Assembly: GCA_030693515.1 (NCBI GenBank)
Contig: JAUYAK010000099.1
Coordinates: 119,041-183,040, forward strand
Length of the DNA stretch: 64,000 nt
DNA from: Opitutaceae bacterium
Lineage (GTDB): Bacteria; Verrucomicrobiota; Verrucomicrobiia; Opitutales; Opitutaceae
Direction of reading: 5' to 3'
In this document: positions 53,101-61,357 of the stretch, one piece after another
Position numbering within the stretch: position 1 is the first letter of the stretch
Layout of the letters: every line of letters starts with the position of its first letter
Position numbers and translations under genes: made by a program
The notes under the pieces: model-generated
Databases searched by the model: none
Told to the model about the DNA's origin: nothing
The model's input: the letters and a program-made list of their open reading frames with translations, nothing else

Positions 53101-53674
53101 CAACACCGCCACCGTCGATACCAACATTCCCGTGGGCAATCGTTCGCCTGACGCCGCGTCCGCCGCCGCCGCTTGGAACAACATCGTCCAGTTCAAGGGC
53201 GGCACCGACCCGCGCCTCCCGTCGTTCAACTCCCAGCCCAAGTTCACCTCCAATATCTTCACCGACTACAAATTTTCCCGCACGAAGCTCAAGGGCCTGC
53301 GGATCGGCGGCGGCATCCAATACATCGGCAAGACCGCCATCGGCAACCGCAGCGGCGACACCATCGTCAACCCCGCCAGTCCTCTGACCGCCATCGACGA
53401 TCCGGCCGTCGGCATCAACGACCGCATCTTCCGCAAAGCCTATCATACGACGACGCTCACGCTCGCCTACCCGTGGAAGTTCTCCCAGCGCTACGCCGTC
53501 GATTTCAACCTCAGCGTCCGCAACGCCCTCGACAACACCGACCTCATCTACGTCGGCTCCGGCCTGCGCGCGCCCAACGGCGACATCTCGCGCCCCGACC
53601 GCACCACCGTGCCGACGACCTTCATTTACCTTCAACCGCGCTCCTATCAACTCAGCGCGACGATTAGTTTTTGA
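50174..53674 (+). CDS. STN-domain TonB-dependent receptor (module 3)
   Basis: This 1166-residue receptor starts at the ATG at 50174, giving a signal peptide ending GLVFAAD. The STN domain (FDIPAGDAAVTLRRFAQQAG ... LPVADALRQLLAGTKLA) resembles that of module 2. A linker of about 30 residues leads to the plug ([40 protein letters not shown]) and a long barrel ending ATISF. Overall it is closest in this window to the STN receptor at 29383-32991 (shared phrases such as DEGFVAA, SLAGGR, ALKDTP). Third codon positions are overwhelmingly C. It completes the sigma/FecR/receptor module upstream, so its ligand probably induces its own synthesis. Confidence 0.93.
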   Translation: MRPYRPFLLACSLLTAGLVFAADNVRTFDIPAGDAAVTLRRFAQQAGREIVYPAQDVRGHATNTVRGELPVADALRQLLAGTKLASATDAKTNAISVTVNNATTVERPNAPATPRAASRAAAIATTAESVVMMSPFSVATEKDEGFVAASSLAGGRLNTALKDTPLAYSVLTRDFIDAVGIIDQEQALTWSVGSYMPIVSLSAYRYNDNEGGSSIISRGLQTNGAQRNFFLLGLNTDTYSQERIDFARGPNALLIGTSGLGGVVNGMTKQARTDKAFNKVSLLTGSWERYRTTIDVNTPINDKLAVRTNLLWQNADTWRQLEFDNRRGANFTATFKPFRRTQIRGEVEYYTQSLIMGRETTFESVSGWDGVTTVPTAGTTTIANSDNKGVSIVGSATSPQLIYVPGTDGGTVMNWANTWRTQGGTANANVPVGGKFALSTANLGINGGPTLDSFYSPNLLFGLSETGSFFRRPSRETVIQPNTPTLEYGFHEAALFFEHQQGEHLFFEAAGTVVRTDKHVETAASRMGNIFIDLNATLPDGRPNPNFKQPYSEALASSFYYHNKIREGRAALGLVFDRTRWGDFRAGFIVGARAIRNDLNADTSVLNRNPDIRRRAIDDNFTYRFYLNSPNQPVTYPTSVQYINPIAGTTTTYTVSKITDLRSIGTLRASDTTFRYAQTSLSAKLFKGRLNLIGGGRRDSVKARNYSANGNNNIVAADFPADWDGQTIYYRPIGPKDYFNLTYQAKDAAGNITGNGAKLDAAARPRDAAFKPLPQYARDRFRDDYSAPEVDVKSTTYSYGGVLNFTSWVSAYANFAQSFRPPGAGITITGQSLPVSTGEGWDAGIRFNLLQGRLTASIGKYNGEQVNGAFDNTGNTRKYANIVDANKVGDLSPNGLNTRGLNQLSTITFDFSDAKNRGYEVDIVANLTTAWRLTANAGIPTNLSLNSRKDEFAYLAANEATLKQIVLDAGVLIDASNTATVDTNIPVGNRSPDAASAAAAWNNIVQFKGGTDPRLPSFNSQPKFTSNIFTDYKFSRTKLKGLRIGGGIQYIGKTAIGNRSGDTIVNPASPLTAIDDPAVGINDRIFRKAYHTTTLTLAYPWKFSQRYAVDFNLSVRNALDNTDLIYVGSGLRAPNGDISRPDRTTVPTTFIYLQPRSYQLSATISF

Positions 53675-53794
53675 TCCGGCGGCGCAGCGGCGGAGTTGAG
53701 CTCGCCGCGTAGATGAGGCGTGACGGCGTCGCGCGCGCGAACGACCGGCACGTGCGAGCGCACGCTGAAGATTTCATCAGGCCGACCAATGTGA

Positions 53795-54079
53795 TATCCT
53801 CTCAACCGTCCCACGCTCGCAAACTTCAACGTCCCCGGCGCGCTCGCCGATCCCCTGCTCCGGCTCTACGCCGGCGCCACCGTGCAATCCGAAAACGACA
53901 ACTGGAGCGCCGCCGCCAACGTCGCGCAGGTGGCCGCCTACGCCGTGTCGTCCGGCGCGTTCGCGCTGCCCGCCGCGAGCAAGGATGCGACCCTCCTCGT
54001 GACGCTCACCCCCGGCGCCTACACCGCCCACGCCCTCGGCGGCAACGGCACCGTCCTTCTGGAAATCTACGCGCCGTAG
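53795..54079 (+). pseudogene. C-terminal remnant of an exported repeat protein
   Basis: After a TGA at 53792 the frame is open to a TAG at 54077 and encodes PTLANFNVPGALADPLLRLY, then AGATVQSENDNWSAAANVAQ and LTPGAYTAHALGGNGTVLLE ending IYAP. This is the start-less last repeat of a family common in verrucomicrobial exported proteins (form: RAVGPTL..FGV.G.L.DP.L.L, QENDNW, L.PGAYTA.V.G), so most of the gene is gone. It lies in the 506-bp gap between two convergent genes; the remaining parts of the gap (53675-53791 and 54080-54180) show nothing recognisable. Confidence 0.55.
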
Positions 54080-54180
54080 TTCAGATCGCCGCCGTCGTCT
54101 GGTCCGCCGAAGCTCACAGGCCAAAGCCAGACCACATTAGCTCACCTCTGTAATACACGAAACTCAGTCGGTGGATCGGG

Positions 54181-55521
54181 TTAATCTGTTTTTGGAACTA
54201 TTGCTCCATGGAGGGCCAGTTCGCGTCGAATATTTACGAGGGGCATGCGCAGGGGCGTTGTTCCTGCCCTTGCCGCCAGCGCCGCAGTGACGCCGGCCGC
54301 CTGGCCCATCGCCATGCAGGAGGCTTGCACGCGCAGCGCCGAGTTGGCCAGCCGGTCGCTACTCAGGCAGCGGCCCGCCACCATCAGATTCCTGCTCGAT
54401 TTCGGAATCAAGGCCCCGAGCGGAATCGTCGGCACGACGCCTTCCTTCAGGTGCTTCGGCACGATGCTCCCATCGACATGCAGGTCGATTGGGTAAAACG
54501 AGTGCGCCACGGCGTCGGGAAAAATTCGGCCGGTCTGATAGTCGTCAACGCTGACAGTGGCTTCGCCGACGGTGCGAAACGTCTCGCGCACCCCGGTCTC
54601 GGCCTGGAGGCGCTCGACTTTCACGAGGGCGAAGGCAGGCTCCTGCTTGAGGAAACGCAGGACGCGCAGGACCGACTGGCGGCCGAGGATGTTCGTGGCC
54701 GTGTGGGCCTCGGAAGTGGACGAATCGGCGCCCGGCACGTGCATCGCGTTCTCGCCGCCGTTGCGCAGAAAGCCGGCGATGTTGCCCCGAATATCTGTCG
54801 AGAGCAGCGCGCCGGATTTGATCGCGGCATTTGCCTGCGCTTGCAGGGCATTCATGTCCACAGTGGCGGCATCCCAGCCGCCGAGCCGGTAGATCAAGGT
54901 GCCGGGCTGGGCGACTTTCTCACGCAAGCGCGGCAAGCCGATCAAGCCCACGACCGCCGCGTTACCCGTGCAGTCCACCAGTTGCTTTGCCGTCACTTGG
55001 ACACTGGTGCCTTTGCCAACGAGGCGCACCCGCCAGCCAGAAGCAGTCGGAGCGACGGTTTCGGGAAACTCGTAGTAGCGTAGTTGCACGCCGGCTTTCA
55101 CGCACGCTTCCTCCGCTAGCGCGGCGTAGAGCTGACCGCTGATTTTCACCTGATGTCGCCAGTGCTGCGTTCCGGTGGGCTTGGTGAAGTCCGGCAGATC
55201 GTCATCGTTCAACTTCACCGCTGCGGTCACGAGTTCCCAGCCGATGCCGGCGATCACCTGCTTGCCCCAAGCGTGAAACAAGCCGGGAAAATCGACGCCC
55301 GCCGTGGTGGTCGTGCCCCCAAGCTGGCTGCCGGATTCGACGAGGATCGTGCGTGCGCCGAGTCGGCCGGCCTGCACGGCGGCAATCGTCCCGGCCGTGC
55401 CGCCGCCGATTATCAGGACGTCCGTGTCCAGCGTGCGCAGTGCTTTGGGGGCTTCTGCGCCGACCAAGACGCTCGTGGCCGACGCGGCGCCGAGGGTGTT
55501 GAGGAAAGTGCGGCGTTTCAT
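54181..55521 (-). CDS. Exported FAD-dependent oxidoreductase
   Basis: This 446-residue protein has an export signal (MKRRTFLNTLGAASATSVLV, Tat-like but with only RR and no full motif) followed by the dinucleotide-binding motif LIIGGGTAGTIAAVQAG. GSQLGGTTTTAGVDFPGLF, VDCTGNAAVVGLIGLPR and SSDRLANSALRVQASCMAMG with GQAAGVTAALAA are typical of the PF12831 FAD-dependent oxidoreductases, the last being the C-terminal FAD site. Such proteins occur widely in sugar-degrading loci, where the electron donor is unknown. It begins 18 bp after the stop of the TBDR gene on the same strand, so it is likely cotranscribed with it and may oxidise the imported compound in the periplasm. Confidence 0.9.
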   Translation of the reverse strand: MKRRTFLNTLGAASATSVLVGAEAPKALRTLDTDVLIIGGGTAGTIAAVQAGRLGARTILVESGSQLGGTTTTAGVDFPGLFHAWGKQVIAGIGWELVTAAVKLNDDDLPDFTKPTGTQHWRHQVKISGQLYAALAEEACVKAGVQLRYYEFPETVAPTASGWRVRLVGKGTSVQVTAKQLVDCTGNAAVVGLIGLPRLREKVAQPGTLIYRLGGWDAATVDMNALQAQANAAIKSGALLSTDIRGNIAGFLRNGGENAMHVPGADSSTSEAHTATNILGRQSVLRVLRFLKQEPAFALVKVERLQAETGVRETFRTVGEATVSVDDYQTGRIFPDAVAHSFYPIDLHVDGSIVPKHLKEGVVPTIPLGALIPKSSRNLMVAGRCLSSDRLANSALRVQASCMAMGQAAGVTAALAARAGTTPLRMPLVNIRRELALHGAIVPKTD

Positions 55522-55539
55522 GGATGTGAATGCTCCGAG

Positions 55540-58215
55540 CTAGAACGTCGTGCCGGCCGAGACGCGCCACGTCCGCGGATTCGCATAGCCGAGGGAGCGA
55601 TCCGCGTAAAAATTGTCAGTGACGTTATTGACGTTGAGTTGGAATCGCACCCGGCGCTGGAAAACGCGCGTCGAGTAGGCGACGACGAGGTCGAGACGGT
55701 CGTAGGATTCCTGCACCACCAATCTCCGCGCGAACGAAGCGTCGAGCGGGATGGGGCCTTCGCGGCGTTGATAGCCCAGGCTGAAAGCGAGTCCGCTCAC
55801 CGGTGCCTGAGTGAATTCGTATTTGACCCAAAGCGCGTAGGAGTTGGGTGAGTTGCCGACCAACGGCAGGCCCAGGGTGTCGGGCTTGCCGTCGCCGTTC
55901 AGGTCAGGGGAACTTCCAGCGTTGATGACATCGGCGAAGATGCGCGCATCGATATGCGCGCCGGAGAGAATCGCGGTGAAGCTCCGGGTCGGCGTCCAGA
56001 CCAGGTCCATCTCGTAGCCGTCGGATCGCTCGCCATCGGTGAGCGTCGCGCCGTTGATGCCGAGGACGGCAGCTCCGGAATTAACGCGGCGGACGTTTTT
56101 CTTGTCCACCTGAAAGAGCGCCACGGTGCCGGTGAGTTTGTTTTTCACCAGGGAAAATTTCAGCCCCGCCTCTTTTCCAGCGCCGTTTTCCGGCGGGAAG
56201 AAAGGTGAGAGCGGATCGATCGAACTCGCGCGGCCGTTGGGCCGGAATGACTCGGAGTAGAGCGCGTAAGCGGAGATGCCCGGCGTGATTGCATAGGTCG
56301 CGCCGTATTGCGGGGTCCACGCAGTCCGGCCCTGTGCGCGCAGGTCGCTCCACCGAGTGCCGGCCAGCAGTGTCAGCCGGTCGCCGAGCAGTTTCATCTG
56401 GTTGGTCACGTAGGCGCCTTGTTGCCAGATCGGCTTGGACCAGGGGTTGTTGACGACTGCGCCCGGTCCGTCGGGCGTGCCGATTTCCTCGAGCGTCGGG
56501 TATTTCTTCACGCCGAAGATCTCGGCGTCGCTGCCAGTGTCGAAGAGAAATCGCTTCGTCGTGAACGGGCTGGCGTTGGCGTAGGCGAAGAGTAGCTCCT
56601 TGCCGGCGGCTTCGGAGCGATCCCAGCCGACGACGAGCTTGTTCTTGGTGTGGAGCAGATCGCAGGAGACGAGGATATTGACGTTGATCGTGCGGTTCAC
56701 CGCGCCGATCGACACGATGCCGGGACGGTCGAAATAGGAGAAATTGTCGAGCGTCGCGATCCGGTTGCGCGTGACGGTGGTGCGCTGGAGCCGGTTGCCG
56801 TCGCTCGCGCCATAGACGGCGCTGACGAGCACGCGGTCGCCGAACTTCTGCGCCAGGATAATTGAGTGAAAATTTGTCTCGTCGTCATAGGTGTCCGTCG
56901 GCGTGAGCGCCCCGAGTTCGATGGTGCGCTGCAGTGCCGCACCCGTCAGCAGCTGCTGGGTAAAAGGCGCGGGGCGGTCCGAGGTCAGAAAGACGTCGCC
57001 GAGCCGCTCCTGGACGCCGGTTTGCTTGCGATACTGTGCGTCGAAGGTGACACGCGTCGTGGCCGTGGGATTCCACTCGGCGACGGCGCTGAGAAACGTC
57101 TGGTTGTCGTGCCAGAATTTCCGCCAGCCGTCGGTGTCGAGCCGTGAGCCCATGAGGCGGAAGAGGAGTTTCTTTTCGACGACGGGCTGGTTGAAATCGA
57201 ACTCGGCGTATTTGTAGTTGTCGTCGCCGAAGCCGAGGCGCACCGCGCCATAGCGTTCGCCGAGCGGTCGCTTGGTGATGACGTTGATGACCCCGCCCGG
57301 ATCGGCGGCGCCAAAGAAAATCGAACTCGGCCCCTTGAGGACTTCGATGCGTTCGAGATTCGCCGAGTTCGTGATGCCCTGCATGCGAATACCGTTGCGC
57401 AACACCTGCGAAGTCTGGAAGCCGCGCACGACGAATTGTTCGCTGCGGGTGCCGCCGCCCGCGCCCTCGTTGCGCGCGGCGAGGCCGACGCCGCTTACAA
57501 ACCGGATCGAGTCCTCGACCCGGCGAGTGTCCATGTCGGCCAGCAGCGCCTCAGTGACGACCTGGATGCTTGCGGGCATGCTCCTCACATCGGTGGCGAT
57601 GAGGGTGCCGGAGACGGTTTTCTCCGCGCGGTAGCCGCTGGTATCGGTGGCGGAAACGGTGAAGGCGTTGAGGGTGATTACTTCGGCTGTGGCAGACGGA
57701 GGAGTTTGTGCCGGGAGCTGGGATGCGCTCATGGCGGCAAGCACAGCGACTAACCGAGCAGCGAGTGATTTGGTGCGTGGCGTTTTCATGGTTTCTTGGG
57801 AGGTTTCTTTCGCTCCGAAATCAGAGTGGGGCCTGTTAGGCGCGGCGGGCTCGGGCGGGGGCTCGCGTTTGACCATCAGTGCGCCGGTGCGGTTGTCTTC
57901 GACCACGGTGAGCGTGGTGTGGGCGAGGAGGCGCTCGAGGGCCTCGCGCGGAGGCAGGCGACCCTCGATGGCGTTGGTGCGGACGCCGCGCACCTGCTCG
58001 ATCACATAGACGAGGGCGGTGCCGGCCTGGCGGGAAAACATCGCCAGCGAGTCGCTCGCATCCGCCGCGGAGATTTGAAACGAGCGCGGGTCACGCGGCT
58101 CGCGCGGTGCGGTGGGCGTGGGCGCAAGGCGGGCGGGTTCGGCGACCATGGGCACAGCGCCCGCCACGAGCGCGGAAATCAGACAGGAATAGAAAACGGG
58201 ACGGGGCAGGTGCAT
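55540..58215 (-). CDS. TonB-dependent receptor with grafted STN domain and internal second signal peptide
   Basis: This 891-residue protein starts at the ATG at 58215 with a signal peptide (FYSCLISALVAGAVPMVAEP). An STN domain (FQISAADASDSLAMFSRQAG ... LPPREALERLLAHTTLTVVE) follows. After a linker ending ETSQET, a second complete signal peptide begins at Met143 (MKTPRTKSLAARLVAVLAAM, ending QLPAQ), then the plug (ITLNAFTVSATDTSGYRAEK, RIEVLKGPSSIFFGAADPGG) and a barrel ending SAGTTF. The internal ATG (57789) would alone give a normal 749-residue TBDR. The gene therefore looks like an STN module fused upstream of an older receptor gene, with the old leader now translated. It is divergent from sigma/fecR of module 4 and is followed by an oxidoreductase gene. 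Confidence 0.88.
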   Translation of the reverse strand: MHLPRPVFYSCLISALVAGAVPMVAEPARLAPTPTAPREPRDPRSFQISAADASDSLAMFSRQAGTALVYVIEQVRGVRTNAIEGRLPPREALERLLAHTTLTVVEDNRTGALMVKREPPPEPAAPNRPHSDFGAKETSQETMKTPRTKSLAARLVAVLAAMSASQLPAQTPPSATAEVITLNAFTVSATDTSGYRAEKTVSGTLIATDVRSMPASIQVVTEALLADMDTRRVEDSIRFVSGVGLAARNEGAGGGTRSEQFVVRGFQTSQVLRNGIRMQGITNSANLERIEVLKGPSSIFFGAADPGGVINVITKRPLGERYGAVRLGFGDDNYKYAEFDFNQPVVEKKLLFRLMGSRLDTDGWRKFWHDNQTFLSAVAEWNPTATTRVTFDAQYRKQTGVQERLGDVFLTSDRPAPFTQQLLTGAALQRTIELGALTPTDTYDDETNFHSIILAQKFGDRVLVSAVYGASDGNRLQRTTVTRNRIATLDNFSYFDRPGIVSIGAVNRTINVNILVSCDLLHTKNKLVVGWDRSEAAGKELLFAYANASPFTTKRFLFDTGSDAEIFGVKKYPTLEEIGTPDGPGAVVNNPWSKPIWQQGAYVTNQMKLLGDRLTLLAGTRWSDLRAQGRTAWTPQYGATYAITPGISAYALYSESFRPNGRASSIDPLSPFFPPENGAGKEAGLKFSLVKNKLTGTVALFQVDKKNVRRVNSGAAVLGINGATLTDGERSDGYEMDLVWTPTRSFTAILSGAHIDARIFADVINAGSSPDLNGDGKPDTLGLPLVGNSPNSYALWVKYEFTQAPVSGLAFSLGYQRREGPIPLDASFARRLVVQESYDRLDLVVAYSTRVFQRRVRFQLNVNNVTDNFYADRSLGYANPRTWRVSAGTTF

Positions 58216-58297
58216 GGGTGCGAGCACGGCGGGGTGCCGGGGCACCGAGGCTACGGGGTCAAGCTGGCGCCGGGCAAGGCGGCGCGCGGGGTTGGCG

Positions 58298-58358
58298 GAC
58301 GAGTGGGACAAAGCGGGGGTTTACATGAACGTCGCCGACCGCGCCCGATTCCGTTACA
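58298..58358 (-). promoter_or_regulatory. Two tandem ECF-type promoter candidates before the STN-fused receptor
   Basis: On the minus strand TGTAAC-N18-CGAC (58331-58358) and TGTAAA-N18-CGTC (58298-58325) occur in tandem. Each hexamer is preceded by TTCA. ECF promoters often have a TGAAC/TGTAAC -35 and a CGTC-like -10, though 16-17 nt is the commoner spacing. The downstream one ends 83 nt before the receptor start. In the other direction, the pair lies within 160 nt of the sigma gene of module 4. Confidence 0.3.
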
Positions 58359-58457
58359 TGAAGTTTGAGTTTTTTTCACGACACCGGGTGCGCGGCGCTT
58401 GCGTTCGCGATGCTGGCGGAGATTCCATGCTGGCGCTCACCTACCCCTACCCCGGAG

Positions 58458-59003
58458 ATGCCGCCCCAAGATTCAGAAACCGCCGCCTGGTTCGCGAAAG
58501 AAGTGCAGCCGCACGAAAGCATGTTGCGCGGCTACCTGCTGGGCGTCGCGCGCCCGGCCGACATCGACGATCTCGTGCAGGAGAGCTATGCGCGGCTGTT
58601 GCGGATACGGGAGCAGGGCCGGATGCGCTCGCCGCGCGGGCTGCTGTTCACGATGGCGCGCAACGCCGCGCACGATCTCTTCCGCCGCCGCGGCACCGCC
58701 GGAATCGCGCCCGTAACGGAAACCGAGTATTTGAACGTCTTGGATGAAAGGCCCGACTCCGCCGAACTCGTCAGCCGCTGGCAGGAAATCGAACTGCTGG
58801 CCGACGCGATCGAGGCGCTGCCGGACCGCTGCCGCGCCGTGTTTCTCCTCCGCCAATTCGAAAATCTTTCCCAACGCGAGATCGCCGCGCGCCTCGGCAT
58901 CGCGGAGCACACCGTCGAATCGCAGCTCACGAAGGCGCTGCGGCGCTGCGAGGATTTCTTCGCCGCCCGCGGGGCGTTGCCGGGAACGAAACCTTCACCA
59001 TGA
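58458..59003 (+). CDS. ECF RNA polymerase sigma factor, FecI-like (module 4)
   Basis: This 181-residue protein starts at the ATG at 58458 (MPPQDSETAAWFAKEVQPHE); a longer frame upstream has no homology. Region 2: MLRGYLLGVARPADIDDLVQ and ESYARLLRIR with GLLFTMARNAAHDLFRRRG. Region 4: LPDRCRAVFLLRQFENLSQR and EIAARLGIAEHTVESQLTKA. The stop overlaps the start of fecR (ATGA). No STN receptor follows on this strand; the nearest one is the divergent receptor upstream, with a 242-bp intergenic region between them. It is more diverged than the sigma factors of modules 2, 3 and 5. Confidence 0.93.
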   Translation: MPPQDSETAAWFAKEVQPHESMLRGYLLGVARPADIDDLVQESYARLLRIREQGRMRSPRGLLFTMARNAAHDLFRRRGTAGIAPVTETEYLNVLDERPDSAELVSRWQEIELLADAIEALPDRCRAVFLLRQFENLSQREIAARLGIAEHTVESQLTKALRRCEDFFAARGALPGTKPSP

Positions 59004-60049
59004 AGCCGGCCAATTTTCACTCCCGCCCTGAAGCCGAGGCCGCCATCCGCGACCTCGCTGCGCGCTGGGTCGTGCGGCGCGACCGGCAGCTCTCCGCCGA
59101 GGAGACCGCGGAACTCGCGGCGTGGCTGGCGGCCGATGCGCGGCACGCGGCGGCGTTTGACCAATCGTCGGTTTCGTGGCGGACGTTTCGCGAACTCGGT
59201 TCCGCGGTGCGGCGCGCGCCGGAACCGGCATCGGCGCCAGCGGCGCGGGCGCGCTGGCGTTGGGCTGTCCCGGGCGGACTCGCGGCGGCGGCGCTCGTAG
59301 CGCTGGCCTTCGTGTCATCGCAGCGCGCGCCGCAGCACCCGCCCGCGAACGTGGTCGCCAACACGGCGCCGGCCGTCGTCACGCGGCGGCTCGCGGACGG
59401 AAGCGTGGCGCGGCTCCGGGCCGGGGCGGAAATCGCGGAGGCGTTTACCGCCGCCGAACGCCGCATCCGGCTGGTGCGCGGCGAGGCGTTTTTCGTGGTG
59501 GCGAAGGATGCCGCGCGGCCGTTTTTCGTCGAAGTCGGCGGCGTGACGGTGCGCGCCGTGGGCACGGCTTTCGCGGTGCGCTTCGAACCGCACGCCGTCG
59601 ATGTGCTGGTGACGGAGGGCACGGTGCAGGTGACGCCGGCCCGGGCGGCGAAGGAAAATTTTCTCAGCGACGGAGCGGCGGACGCAACGGTTTCCGCGCC
59701 GGTGATGGTCGGAGCCGGCCACCGCGCGGTCGTGGCGCGGGTGCCTGAGCCGCAGGCCCCGGCGGTCGTGGTGAGCGCGATCTCAGCGACGGAGATGGCG
59801 CGGACGCTCGCGTGGAACGAGCCAATGCTCGAACTTGCGGGCGCGACGCTGAGCGAACTCGTCGCGGCGTTTGCCGAACGGTCGGGGCGGCGCATCGAGG
59901 TCGGCGATCCGGCGCTCGGCGCGGTGAGAATCGGCGGGCGTTTTCCGACGGACGACGTCGAGGGCTTCGTGCGCGCGCTGGAGGAAATCTACGACGTGAA
60001 ATCGGAGCGCCGCGCGGATGGGGCGATCGTGTTGCGGAAAGGGCGGTAG
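59000..60049 (+). CDS. FecR-type anti-sigma factor (module 4)
   Basis: This 349-residue protein has the cytoplasmic domain [20 protein letters not shown] with [19 protein letters not shown], a membrane helix at about 89-108 ([17 protein letters not shown]) and a FecR domain with [20 protein letters not shown] (Gly-Thr cleavage candidate). The STN-like C-terminus reads [20 protein letters not shown] and [19 protein letters not shown]. The ATG overlaps the sigma stop by 4 nt. Its natural receptor is missing downstream, where a chimeric DUF1552 gene is found, so it may now answer to the divergent STN-fused receptor. The 202-bp gap to the next gene (60050-60251) shows nothing recognisable. Confidence 0.93.
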   Translation: MKPANFHSRPEAEAAIRDLAARWVVRRDRQLSAEETAELAAWLAADARHAAAFDQSSVSWRTFRELGSAVRRAPEPASAPAARARWRWAVPGGLAAAALVALAFVSSQRAPQHPPANVVANTAPAVVTRRLADGSVARLRAGAEIAEAFTAAERRIRLVRGEAFFVVAKDAARPFFVEVGGVTVRAVGTAFAVRFEPHAVDVLVTEGTVQVTPARAAKENFLSDGAADATVSAPVMVGAGHRAVVARVPEPQAPAVVVSAISATEMARTLAWNEPMLELAGATLSELVAAFAERSGRRIEVGDPALGAVRIGGRFPTDDVEGFVRALEEIYDVKSERRADGAIVLRKGR

Positions 60050-60251
60050 TCGTCGCGGCGCTCAAGCGCGCTCCGTGTCCGCCCCACCCAGCCCCGTGGC
60101 AAAGCCCGCGGGCTCCGACGCCGCGAATCGCGGCGCGGCTGCGGTAAACGGATGCACCGCTCTCGCCGTTGGGACGGTAGCGTCGCCCGGCGATTGTCGC
60201 ACGCGATCCGCAAGACCGAGTCCATACCGTCCTCCTCGAAATCAACTCGTC

Positions 60252-61028
60252 GTGAAAAATTTGCCCGTGAAGAAGAATCTCCTCACCACGCTGCTGTGGT
60301 CCCTGCTCCCGGTCACGCTCCACGCCGTCGCCCCGCTCATCGGCGATGTGCCCGATCAGGTCATCGCGCAAAATACGAACACCGGCGCGCTCTTCTTCAC
60401 CCTCGGCGACAACGAGACCACGTTTAGCGCGCTCAATGTGTCAGCCACCTCAAGCAACCCCACGCTGGTGCCCAATACCGCCCAGCCGCCCCTCGATCCC
60501 GCCGACCCGCGCGAATACTTGGAGAAGGTCCGCCTCATGTATGACATGGCGCGCCTCGCCTTCGAGACCGACTCCACCCGCGCGGTCACGCTCATGCTCG
60601 ACAGCGTCAACTCGCCCGTCATCGACGTCGCGGGCACGCCCATCTCCGACGGCTACCACAACCTCTCGCACCACGGGAAGAGCGAAGGGAAGCTCAAGCA
60701 GCTCGAGGCGATCGACCGCGCGCACCTGAAACTGCTCGACCGCCTCTTCGCCGATCTCAAGGCGCGCCCCGAGGGCGACGAAACGCTGCTCGACCGCACG
60801 ATGGTTCTCTACGGCAGCAATCTCGGCAACGCGAACACCCACGTCACGACGAACCTGCCCGTGATCCTCGCCGGCGGCGGTTTCCGCCACGGCCAGCACC
60901 TCGCCTTCGACCGCGAGCGCAATTACCCCCTGCCAAATCTCTACGTCTCGATGCTCCAGCGCATGGGCCTCGAAGCGGACAAGTTCGCCACCAGCACCGG
61001 CACGACGCGCGGCCTGGATTCTATCTGA
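60252..61028 (+). CDS. Chimeric gene: Ig/cadherin-like exported N-terminus fused to C-terminal DUF1552
   Basis: The first part has a Sec signal peptide ([18 protein letters not shown]) and the beginning of an Ig/cadherin-like repeat ([35 protein letters not shown]). From about 60475-60495 it becomes, in frame, the last 170 or so residues of a DUF1552 protein: [60 protein letters not shown]. That part is highly similar to the intact DUF1552 protein at 27983-29335, whose first half is missing here. No DUF1592 partner follows. Start: GTG at 60252 (or GTG at 60267); more upstream frame is open but lacks homology. The 258-residue product may be exported but is unlikely to have the original function. 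Confidence 0.7.
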   Translation: MKNLPVKKNLLTTLLWSLLPVTLHAVAPLIGDVPDQVIAQNTNTGALFFTLGDNETTFSALNVSATSSNPTLVPNTAQPPLDPADPREYLEKVRLMYDMARLAFETDSTRAVTLMLDSVNSPVIDVAGTPISDGYHNLSHHGKSEGKLKQLEAIDRAHLKLLDRLFADLKARPEGDETLLDRTMVLYGSNLGNANTHVTTNLPVILAGGGFRHGQHLAFDRERNYPLPNLYVSMLQRMGLEADKFATSTGTTRGLDSI

Positions 61029-61064
61029 ACCGCGCGCCACGCCACGTCGCGCCCTTCCAGCCTT

Positions 61065-61211
61065 GCCTTCACGATCTTCGCCGGCACCCGCCTCGCGCCG
61101 CTACTCCCGTCGCACCCAACGCGCTCGCGCCGATCACGCCGAATCCGGGACTACTTCGACTATCACGACGTGCCACAGGAATTCACGCTGACAACGAGCC
61201 TCCAGCTTTAA
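61065..61211 (+). pseudogene. Possible C-terminal tail of a lost TonB-dependent receptor
   Basis: A short stretch ends DYFDYHDVPQEFTLTTSLQL and stop, which resembles the last beta-strand of a TBDR. A preceding segment AFTIFAGTRLAPLLP is in the same frame, but between them the sense reading (VAPNALAPITPNPG) appears only in another frame, as if two compensating indels had occurred. It would be all that is left of a receptor gene, perhaps the partner of module 4. The rest of the 329-bp gap (61029-61357) shows nothing else. The evidence is weak because the fragment is short. Confidence 0.32.
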
Positions 61212-61357
61212 GCCCGCGTGGGTTCGTCGGCCCTGGCCGGCCGAATCGTGGTCTCCCTCACTCACGTCTGCCCGAGTATTATCCTGCCTCTCGGTCAGCT
61301 CCGAGCGATTCAGCCCGATGGACAGCCCTCAAATCGTTGCGCAGTCTGTAGCACACC

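Noticed and set aside
50168..53650. 1160-codon minus-strand frame over the module 3 receptor
   Set aside because: Antisense shadow of the receptor gene; low-complexity Gly/Val/Asp composition caused by C-rich third codon positions on the plus strand.
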